From Fibrobacter sp. (lineage in GTDB: Bacteria; Fibrobacterota; Fibrobacteria; Fibrobacterales; Fibrobacteraceae), in contig JAKSIC010000011.1 in assembly GCA_024399015.1 (NCBI GenBank), positions 24,645 through 88,644 on the forward strand: a stretch of DNA of 64,000 nt. Reading direction: 5' to 3'. The notes under the pieces were generated by a model that did no database searches, was not told the DNA's origin, and saw only the letters and a program-made list of their open reading frames with translations. This document shows positions 57,782 through 64,000 of this stretch, piece after piece; the first letter of the stretch is position 1; the number at the start of each line of letters is the position of its first letter. The position numbers and the translations under genes were made by a program.

Positions 57782-59089
57782 TTAGTATCCCATGGCGAGG
57801 CCGCCAATCTGACGGGCAAGATAAGTGGCGTAGTTGTCAGTCATGCCGCTGACAAAGTCAAGAACCTGATGGTAGGCTTCGGCAGCGGTAACGCTCTGGC
57901 CAATCTTTGCCTGGCCAATCAAACGAACAATGCGGTCGGCGCGGTAGGAGTTCTTGCCGTTGAGGCGGAAATCGTACACACCGTTGATGAATGCATCCAG
58001 TACGGTACTCAAGGTGGTGTAGCTACCCACTTCAAGTTCAGTCTTGCGACGATCCGGGTAAATACGTTCCACACCCAGGCGCTTAGCAATGCGGATACCT
58101 TCCATCACCTCGGAGCGGGAAAGGTCCACAAGATGCTTGATGGGAGCGCCGGCCATAATTTCTTCGTAATGGTTCACGAAAGTGACTGCCACATCATCAA
58201 TAAGGTTCTGGATGGCGAGGCCACGGATACTGCTGAGGAAGTCACGGAAGTTCTGACCGTTTTCCTGGTACTCGCGATCGATATCCACTTCGGGACCGCA
58301 GAGGTAGCTGAACATGCCGCGAACATCGCCGAAGGAAAGAATGCCCAATTCAATGGCGTCTTCCACATCCAAAATGCTGTAGCAAATATCGTCGGCGGCT
58401 TCCATCAGGTAAACCAGAGGATGACGGACCCACTTGCCGGTTTCCAATTCAGGAATGCCCAAGGTGTAGGCGGTCATGCGGTAAAGATCCGCTTCGGTAG
58501 AGAACAAGCTGGTGGGAGTACCAAACTTTGCCAGCTGCGGGTACTTGATCATGGAACCGATGGTTGCGTAAGTCAAGCGCATGCCACCATCCAAAAAATG
58601 GTATTCCAACTTGCTCAAAATGCGGTGGCCCTGAGCGTTGCCATCGAAGTTTTCAAAGTCAGCAATTTCTTCGGGCTTAAGATCGCGCAATGCCGGAGAA
58701 TTGTGATTCTTGCGGAACCATTCGCGAATAGCGGCTTCACCTGCATGACCAAAAGGCGGGTTACCAATATCATGTGCCAAACAAGCAGACTGAACGATGG
58801 TACCAAACTGATATTCGTTCACATACTTGGGCAAGTATTTTTTGATCAGGTGGTAAACCGTAATGGCGAGGCTACGGCCAACGCTACTGACTTCCAAACT
58901 ATGGGTCAGACGGCTGTGAACATGGTCATTCACAGAGAAGGGGTGAACCTGAGTCTTGCGGCCCAAACGACGGAAAGCAGTAGAAAAAACAATACGGTCG
59001 TAATCGCGATGAAAATCAGAGCGGTTCGGATCCGGATCAGCCGGGTGTCCGTAACGCGTTGCAGAAAGCAAAGTGTCCCATTGAAGCAT
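57782..59089 (-). CDS. dgt: dGTP triphosphohydrolase-like HD protein
   Basis: A 435-residue dNTP triphosphohydrolase. The HD-domain motifs are SRLTHSLEVSSVGRSLA (first His), SACLAHDIGNPPFGHAGEAA (HD pair and second region), and downstream EAADDICYSILDVEDA (Asp). The N-terminal SDFHRDYDRIVFSTAFRRLG and KTQVHPF are characteristic. Hydrolyses dGTP or other dNTPs to deoxynucleoside and triphosphate. Confidence 0.93.
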   Translation of the reverse strand: MLQWDTLLSATRYGHPADPDPNRSDFHRDYDRIVFSTAFRRLGRKTQVHPFSVNDHVHSRLTHSLEVSSVGRSLAITVYHLIKKYLPKYVNEYQFGTIVQSACLAHDIGNPPFGHAGEAAIREWFRKNHNSPALRDLKPEEIADFENFDGNAQGHRILSKLEYHFLDGGMRLTYATIGSMIKYPQLAKFGTPTSLFSTEADLYRMTAYTLGIPELETGKWVRHPLVYLMEAADDICYSILDVEDAIELGILSFGDVRGMFSYLCGPEVDIDREYQENGQNFRDFLSSIRGLAIQNLIDDVAVTFVNHYEEIMAGAPIKHLVDLSRSEVMEGIRIAKRLGVERIYPDRRKTELEVGSYTTLSTVLDAFINGVYDFRLNGKNSYRADRIVRLIGQAKIGQSVTAAEAYHQVLDFVSGMTDNYATYLARQIGGLAMGY

Positions 59090-59104
59090 GGAAGGAAAGA
59101 TAGA

Positions 59105-59200
59105 AAATTACGAAGTACGAATTATGATGTACGAGAGTAAATTAGTCGGCTACGCCGAGATTTTCCATTTCATAATTCGTAATTCATAAATCATAATTTT
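59105..59200. repeat. AT-rich dispersed repeat, inverted arms (REPIN-like)
   Basis: A left arm AAATTACGAAGTACGAATTA... and an inverted right arm CATAATTCGTAATTCATAAA... flank a ~28-bp core with the small palindrome CGGCTACGCCG. The right arm overlaps the 3' end of the ccsA-type gene and provides its stop codon (TGA at 59191-59193). Confidence 0.65.
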
Positions 59201-61284
59201 AAAGTTCCCCGGTTATGACTATTCAAATAAAAAATCACACCAAGATCAGCGAGAATAAAGATCAAAAGCCACATTACCGTTCCGTTCTGGAATCCGTAAC
59301 TGTGGAGCCCCACACCCAAAAGGTTAATTCCAAACCAGCAAAGGAATGTGATAATCACGTTAAAGCAATTGAGCAAGGCGAAACCTTTTTCGCTGGCAAG
59401 GCGGCCGCCTCGCAAATGCAACAGAAGCATGGACCAAAGCACCACAAAGAGGGCTCCACATTCCTTCGGGTCAAAGCCCCAGAAACGGCCCCAAGCGAAA
59501 TCCGCCCACACCCCACCTAAAAGGGTTCCGATGGTGGTGAAAACTCCGCCAAAAACGAGGGTGGCGTAAAGGAGAGGCGCGAGGTTCGAGGTTTGATGCT
59601 CTAGAGAAGAAATTCGGCCCAAGCGAAACAGATGCAGATGGGCCACAACGCCAGAAAGAATCATCCCCACATAGCCCAAAGCGATGGTGAAAACATGAAT
59701 GGTGAGGAATACGGAGGAATTCAAAACGGCGGGAATGGGCTGGAACAAATCACCAGGCTCCAACACGAATTTTGCAAAGAACAAAAGAACCGTGGCCATG
59801 GCCGTTACAGGGATGATTAAAGAGAAAGTTCTTTTTTTGCAAAACAGGAATGCACCGAATTCAAAGGCTTCCAAAAGCAAGGCCACCAACAGCACGATTT
59901 CGTACAAACTAGAAAGCGGCGGACGGGCGGCAATGTAAAAACGAAGGATAAAAGTAACTGCGAGAGTCGCAGCTACAGCAGCAGACGCAGAGTTCGCCGC
60001 AATATCAAGGGCTCGCTTTTTAAAAAGGGAATTGACTGCAGCAAGAACGCAACCGATGAAAGCTAGGATGAACGCGATCAAAGCAAAATTGGCGTGGTTG
60101 TAGAAAACTTCCGCCTTAAAGGTTTTCTTTTGCTCGGGAGTCGCATCCGCCTTCCTAAAATCGCCACGCTGAATAGCTTCAAAAAGTTGCACGTTGGCAA
60201 GCAAACGTTTCATTTCCAATGTGGCAGGATGATCATCATTACGACTTGCATAAACTTCAAGTTCGTTGCCATATTTTTTCAGCTGGTTATAGCTTACATA
60301 TCGATCACTTTCAGGAATATTCAAAGCATTTTGAACATCGGCGCGAAGAACCTTAAACAAGCGAAATTCAGCAGCATCAGCGGAACCTGATCCAATTTTT
60401 GCAACAACTTCACTTGCAGAAATTTTACCATGGCAAGAATCTGTCTGGCGGCATTTATAAGTCACGCGTCCAGAAAAATCATCAAGAACACCACGGGAAA
60501 ACGAATCAAAGGGACGATAGTTTTCGCCAACAAGAATCATTTGATTAGCTTGGGCAGAAGGCGCACAAACAAAGCCCACCATAGCGATCAGGAACACCGA
60601 TAGTGTCTTTGCAGCAATTGTTCCCGTCCCCGCGCGGTTCCCACGACTACCGCGGACCTTCGCCACATAATGAAACGCAGCGCTCAGCAAGAATAGAATC
60701 ATGAACACGTAAGGCACGAAATGGAAAGGATCGTAGGTAGCCGTATAAAGATCCACCTTCACCCCCATCATGTCCACCTGACCTTTGTAGAACGTAAAGT
60801 AGGGATAGCCCTCCCCAACTTCAACAGAGCTTGTATTCAAGCTGTCGTCAACGGTGTAATAGGTAATCTTTTGCGGGGTCTTGACGTCCACCAATTCGCC
60901 TACGGCAGGAACCGCACGGAAGCCGTTAAACTCCTGACGAAATTCGGAACCCACGAGGCTTCCTACCAGAAGAACCAATAGGGCAATGTGCATTCCATAA
61001 AGGCCCAGATTCCGCCAACCCGAGGGCATTCGGTACATCATGGAGGCAATCAGGTGAAGCGCACCCACCACAGCCAGCGACTTCAAAGCCGGCAGCGGCA
61101 CCACCCCCATGGTCCAAATGAAATAGCTTCCGAAAAAACGTTCCGTCGCTGCAGCGGCACCATCGTTCCCTGCAGCAGCCTGCCCCAGGATTCCCCAGAA
61201 AGTCAGCAGCAAAAACGCCACCAACAAACCACAGGTCACTTTAATAGACGCAAATTTTCGAAGCAAAGAAGCGAACTTACGCAT
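59191..61284 (-). CDS. fused ResB/CcsA cytochrome c biogenesis protein
   Basis: A 697-residue membrane protein of system II cytochrome c maturation, moving haem across the membrane and ligating it to apocytochrome. The N-terminal ResB-like part has paired helices (VTCGLLVAFLLLTFWGILGQ, LGLYGMHIALLVLLVGSLVG); the C-terminal CcsA part has the WWD-type segment WADFAWGRFWGFDPKECGAL and helices around it. The start at 61284 overlaps the phosphatase stop by 8 bases. A cytoplasm/periplasm loop holds CRQTDSCHG, a near haem-type motif. A dispersed repeat encodes SSLEHQTSNLAP within it. Confidence 0.9.
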   Translation of the reverse strand: MRKFASLLRKFASIKVTCGLLVAFLLLTFWGILGQAAAGNDGAAAATERFFGSYFIWTMGVVPLPALKSLAVVGALHLIASMMYRMPSGWRNLGLYGMHIALLVLLVGSLVGSEFRQEFNGFRAVPAVGELVDVKTPQKITYYTVDDSLNTSSVEVGEGYPYFTFYKGQVDMMGVKVDLYTATYDPFHFVPYVFMILFLLSAAFHYVAKVRGSRGNRAGTGTIAAKTLSVFLIAMVGFVCAPSAQANQMILVGENYRPFDSFSRGVLDDFSGRVTYKCRQTDSCHGKISASEVVAKIGSGSADAAEFRLFKVLRADVQNALNIPESDRYVSYNQLKKYGNELEVYASRNDDHPATLEMKRLLANVQLFEAIQRGDFRKADATPEQKKTFKAEVFYNHANFALIAFILAFIGCVLAAVNSLFKKRALDIAANSASAAVAATLAVTFILRFYIAARPPLSSLYEIVLLVALLLEAFEFGAFLFCKKRTFSLIIPVTAMATVLLFFAKFVLEPGDLFQPIPAVLNSSVFLTIHVFTIALGYVGMILSGVVAHLHLFRLGRISSLEHQTSNLAPLLYATLVFGGVFTTIGTLLGGVWADFAWGRFWGFDPKECGALFVVLWSMLLLHLRGGRLASEKGFALLNCFNVIITFLCWFGINLLGVGLHSYGFQNGTVMWLLIFILADLGVIFYLNSHNRGTLKL
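59579..59606 (-). repeat. dispersed GAGGTTCGAGG-type repeat inside the ccsA-type gene
   Basis: GCGAGGTTCGAGGTTTGATG and adjoining bases, in frame, translated on the minus strand as SSLEHQTSNLAP in a loop between membrane helices. Same family as 29951-30007. Confidence 0.65.
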
Positions 61285-62272
61285 GTTCGCGACCAATCCA
61301 TTCAAACTTTTTTTCATCAAGTTGCTGTTCGCCATCAAATCGGTAAGCCGCCAGGCGGCCATTTCCTAAATGGCCAGCCACACTAAAGTCAAGGCAGCAA
61401 ACGTTACTGCGAATCAGCTGGGGAACGCCCGTAAGCCAGTAATGTCCAAAAAACACCGGCCTTTCGTTCTCGCCGTAATAAGAACGCTTACGGATTTCCG
61501 GATCAACATCGCAGCCCTCGGGCATGGTCACCCCAGGCTGCAAACTCAGTTCCTGCAAGCTGGCGGCCGCTGGATTTACCCACCAACGCAAACGCGTCCT
61601 AAAACGCTTCACGTTTTCTCCATCAAAGAAGAACTGACGGTCGGGCAATTCCATTTCAGGTCCCTTCAGCAACATATCGATGGGCCAGAACAGAGAATCA
61701 CCATATTCGTTATCTTCATCATTGGCGCGGAAAATCAATTCCTCGAAATCGCCATCGGCAAAACAGGAAATTCCGGAGGCCTTCAACTGCGCAACGGCCC
61801 GCGGGTCAAAACTGGCGTGCTGAGCCCTGAAGGACTCCGTTTCCAGATAGAAGGGCAAAGTCTTGGCGAATTCCTTCATTTCCTTGAATTCTGCCTTACG
61901 CCCCACAAAGTCCGCCACCGTCCTGGAATGAACAGCCACCTTGTTGAAGGTATGTTCACGCAGATAACCCGGACCCACCTTTTTCAAATAGCGGGGGCCT
62001 TCGTTCTTCTGCCAAAAGCTGAGCATATTGAATTCGTGATTTCCCATAAGGGCAATGGCCGAGCCCGCATCACGCATGGCACGAACCACATTCAACGTCT
62101 CACGAACATTGGGGCCACGATCCACATAATCGCCCAGAAAAACAACCATACGTTCATTGCCCGGATAGCGGAAAGCGCCAGCGCTCTCCACATAGCCCAA
62201 CTTTTTCAGCAGAGCCTTCAGGCATTCGCTATGCCCGTGAATATCGCCAATGAAATCGATGGAATTCTTCAT
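61277..62272 (-). CDS. calcineurin-like metallophosphatase
   Basis: A 331-residue protein-phosphatase-like enzyme with the dimetal motifs GDIHGH (9-14), GDYVDRG and GNHE, plus FFGHYWLTG near the C-terminus for the later His. Related to PrpA/ApaH-like phosphatases; substrate not determined. AAGG lies a few bases before the ATG at 62272. The last 8 bases overlap the start of the CcsA-type gene. Confidence 0.9.
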   Translation of the reverse strand: MKNSIDFIGDIHGHSECLKALLKKLGYVESAGAFRYPGNERMVVFLGDYVDRGPNVRETLNVVRAMRDAGSAIALMGNHEFNMLSFWQKNEGPRYLKKVGPGYLREHTFNKVAVHSRTVADFVGRKAEFKEMKEFAKTLPFYLETESFRAQHASFDPRAVAQLKASGISCFADGDFEELIFRANDEDNEYGDSLFWPIDMLLKGPEMELPDRQFFFDGENVKRFRTRLRWWVNPAAASLQELSLQPGVTMPEGCDVDPEIRKRSYYGENERPVFFGHYWLTGVPQLIRSNVCCLDFSVAGHLGNGRLAAYRFDGEQQLDEKKFEWIGREHA

Positions 62273-62374
62273 ACACCTTCAATCATAGGAAATTTTATTT
62301 CCGAGCGTACACCGAGCAAACAAAATTTTTCATAAAAAGCACGTTCGCCAAGAAATTTCTAGCGCCGGTGAAAC

Positions 62375-62892
62375 AACTAAGGTGGGGCGGCAGTTTGATA
62401 TCGAAATGCAGATGGTTAGGCGCCTTGGTCAAAGGCGCTGATTACGAAGAACTACAGGAAAAATACATTCTGTTCATCTGTCCCAACGACATCTTCCATA
62501 AGGAAAAGGCCATTTACAAGTTCCAGAATCGCGAGGAATGCGACCCGAACATTTTGCTGGGTGATCTCTGCTGCAAAAATTTCTATATATTTAAAAAGTA
62601 CTCCGAAATGGACGACAAGGCGACTCGCGAGTACATGCAGTATTTCGCCACCAAGAAGTGTGAATCCGAGAAGATGAAGCGCATTCACGAACTGGTTGAA
62701 AAGTACCGCATGGATCCCGCAGCAAGGAAGGCTTACATGACTCTGGAACAGGAACTCAACATCCGCTGCAAGAAATTGATCAAGGAAGAAAAACAACGCA
62801 TTGCCAAGGCCTTAGTGGCGCAAGGAAAGCTTACCGTTTCCGAAATTGCAGAAATTTCAGGCCTCTCTCCTGAAGAAATCAAGGCTCTGTAA
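62375..62892 (+). pseudogene. remnant of Rpn-type PD-(D/E)XK nuclease/transposase gene
   Basis: The downstream frame (from ~62420) encodes LVKGADYEELQEKYILFICP, NDIFHKEKAIYKFQNREE and a C-terminal helix, as in Rpn-family recombination-promoting nucleases. The catalytic segment GRQFDIEMQMVRR is found just upstream (62387-62420) but in another frame, and the usual ~15-20 residues between the two parts are missing. The N-terminal third is absent. A small internal deletion with frameshift plus 5' loss inactivated the gene. It ends KALVAQGKLTVSEIAEISGL, then SPEEIKAL. Confidence 0.8.
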
Positions 62893-62926
62893 AAACAGCC
62901 CCCCCCTTAAAAATTGTACAAACGAA

Positions 62927-62962
62927 AAGACGCCATACGGAATAACCGTACGGCGTTTTGCT
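62927..62962 (+). terminator. intrinsic terminator after the Rpn remnant
   Basis: AAAAGACGCCATACGG / CCGTACGGCGTTTT hairpin with a bulge and an AATAA loop, then TTTTGC. Confidence 0.7.
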
Positions 62963-62993
62963 ATTACACACTTGTCAAATCACGCTATAGACA

Positions 62994-63626
62994 TTACGCA
63001 GCACTCATCCAGCGGAGAAATTCCCGACAGGATTCGTCACCCAGGCTATTCATTTTCTTAGTTAACTCCAGGGAGTTTCTGAAGGCCACATCACAGCAGT
63101 GACGGTAAGTTTTTACCTCGCTGTTCTTGGCTGCGGCAATATTGCTACTGATTGCATTACGACTCCTTAGGTAATTGTTGTGAACCTGTTCCAGGTAGTC
63201 GATACGCGACTTGACGGCAAGTTTTTCTAGCTGTTCCGCAGGGATTTTCTTGGACAACGTTAGGGCATGCTCAATCGCCGTTGTCACTATTGTAGATGAA
63301 ACACCTGCGATGTAATAAGAGAAGGCCCTTGAGAGTTCCTGGACAGTTTCACGATCCGAAGCCGAATCAAACTCCTCCAGAGACCTTACTGCAGTCAGGC
63401 AAATCCTGTAGGCACGGGCGCGCTCCTCGTTCCATTCAGAAACATACCCTGACACAGGCGTCTTCACCATCGTTTCCAGTTGCCTCAGAAATTTTCCATA
63501 GGCATCAATTGCCCCGGAAACCATGGGATTGTCGATTTTTCGCATATTTTCGAAGATTTTGCGATGCACTTTGACATACGACAGCAGATTATAGCTGCGA
63601 AAACCTTGACTTTGCTTGTAGTCCAT
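62994..63626 (-). CDS. helical protein of unknown function
   Basis: A 210-residue mostly alpha-helical protein without signal or membrane segments: MDYKQSQGFRSYNLLSYVKV, LETMVKTPVSGYVSEWNEER, AVRSLEEFDSASDRETVQEL, VHNNYLRSRNAISSNIAAAK. AAGGAG lies seven bases before the ATG. It is isolated between the transposase remnant and a tandem repeat, a setting typical of accessory genes. No family recognised. Confidence 0.75.
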   Translation of the reverse strand: MDYKQSQGFRSYNLLSYVKVHRKIFENMRKIDNPMVSGAIDAYGKFLRQLETMVKTPVSGYVSEWNEERARAYRICLTAVRSLEEFDSASDRETVQELSRAFSYYIAGVSSTIVTTAIEHALTLSKKIPAEQLEKLAVKSRIDYLEQVHNNYLRSRNAISSNIAAAKNSEVKTYRHCCDVAFRNSLELTKKMNSLGDESCREFLRWMSAA

Positions 63627-63726
63627 ATCCTAACTCCTTTTGAGGTTTCGCCTCAAATTCCAGTAATAAACTACAAATCAGTTGCACAAGAAACAAACTC
63701 TAGGGGCAAAAAAGGCATTTTCAGTC

Positions 63727-64000
63727 GTAGTACCACCATTTTTTGTTGTGTCTGATACACAATAATTTGTAGTACCAAGATTTTATAATGAAAATCCCAC
63801 ACCAATATTTACGGTACCTTGATTTTAAAATGCAAATCCCACACCAATATTTACGGTACCTTGATTTTAAAATGAAAATCCCACACCGTTATTTGCGGTA
63901 CCTTGATTTTAAAATGAAAATTCCACACCGTTATTTGCGGTACCCTGATTTTAAAATGTTAATCCCACACCGTTATTTGCGGTACCTTGATTTTAAAATG
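63727..64000. repeat. 42-bp tandem repeat array, continuing past window end
   Basis: The unit reads GGTACCTTGATTTTAAAATG, then AAAATCCCACACCGTTATTTGC. Clean copies begin at about 63769, 63811, 63853, 63895, 63937 and 63979 (cut by the edge), all exactly 42 bp apart; a decayed copy at 63727 keeps the phase with roughly half its bases matching. Early copies have CAATATTTAC where later ones have CGTTATTTGC. The unit contains the palindromes GGTACC and ATTTTAAAAT and a small ACCG/CGGT stem. There are no spacers, so it is not CRISPR. Confidence 0.93.
63788..64000 (+). other. open frame through the 42-bp array (14-residue repeats), runs off window
   Basis: From the ATG at 63788 the plus strand stays open for 71 codons to the edge, as five repeats of MKIPHRYLRYLDFK with changes K/Q/L at position 2, Q/R at 6 and L/P at 11. 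No Shine-Dalgarno precedes it, and nonsynonymous changes are as common as synonymous ones. Both facts argue against translation. An unbroken frame is expected for any stop-free unit that is a multiple of three. Confidence 0.2.

Noticed and set aside
57122..59140. 672-codon plus-strand frame across the HAD and dgt genes
   Set aside because: Runs antisense through two well-recognised genes and has no recognisable domain.
63727..64000. CRISPR array
   Set aside because: The whole 42-bp unit is repeated without unique spacers, and no cas genes are nearby.

Overview
The window reads as chromosomal DNA of a Fibrobacter-type bacterium (Fibrobacteres, FCB group). Evidence is a FISUMP-domain lipoprotein (a Fibrobacter succinogenes paralogous family), two full members and one partial relative of the Fibrobacter-restricted family TIGR02171, a secreted GH5 endoglucanase with a C-terminal sorting-like domain, and many outer-membrane and lipoprotein genes of a didermic cell. 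Housekeeping genes are intact and densely packed; no prophage, plasmid backbone or intact insertion sequence is visible.

Layout. 1-5.9 kb (minus strand): start of gyrA, surE, an AAA/DUF4143 ATPase, the FISUMP lipoprotein, a SpoU/TrmH RNA methyltransferase and a TolB-like periplasmic propeller. 6.1-7.6 kb: GH5 cellulase. 7.6-18.4 kb (minus): a tight six-gene operon (AlgJ/AlgX-like SGNH lipoprotein, propeller lipoprotein, transglutaminase-like protein, two ~920-residue FGE-fold/propeller/SGNH-like lipoproteins, multi-pass membrane protein). It is the best candidate for an undescribed surface-modification system. 18.5-22.5 kb: dus, TM2, rdgB facing a CNNM/ybeY operon. 22.6-27.9 kb: a translationally coupled FecR protein and large beta-helix/outer-membrane protein. 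27.9-37.7 kb: FAD dehydrogenase, RluA-type pseudouridine synthase, ferrochelatase, pheT, dnaX (with a ten-A slippage site), ybaB. 37.9-43.7 kb: a TolC/adaptor/RND efflux operon whose pump lacks the usual proton-relay residues. 43.8-49.0 kb: outer-membrane protein, a GspE-like ATPase without the zinc motif, MCE protein, recG. 49.4-55 kb: rnpB, an Omp85 protein, an unknown protein, TlpA-like thioredoxin, tRNA-Arg(TCT), PDZ protein. 55-62.3 kb (minus): unknown secreted protein, metal ABC permease, HAD nucleotidase, dGTPase, fused ResB/CcsA cytochrome c assembly protein, metallophosphatase. 62.4 kb to the end: an Rpn nuclease/transposase remnant, a helical protein of unknown function, and a 42-bp tandem repeat array that runs off the window.

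A theme across the window is short dispersed repeats (at least five families) at gene boundaries. Several have become part of proteins: the SurE C-terminus, an insert in the RluA-type enzyme, an insert and the stop codon of the CcsA protein, the serine-rich linker of the FISUMP lipoprotein and a signal peptide. Some start codons have no visible Shine-Dalgarno sequence because a repeat directly abuts them. Ferrochelatase plus ResB/CcsA implies that the organism makes haem proteins, probably including c-type cytochromes.
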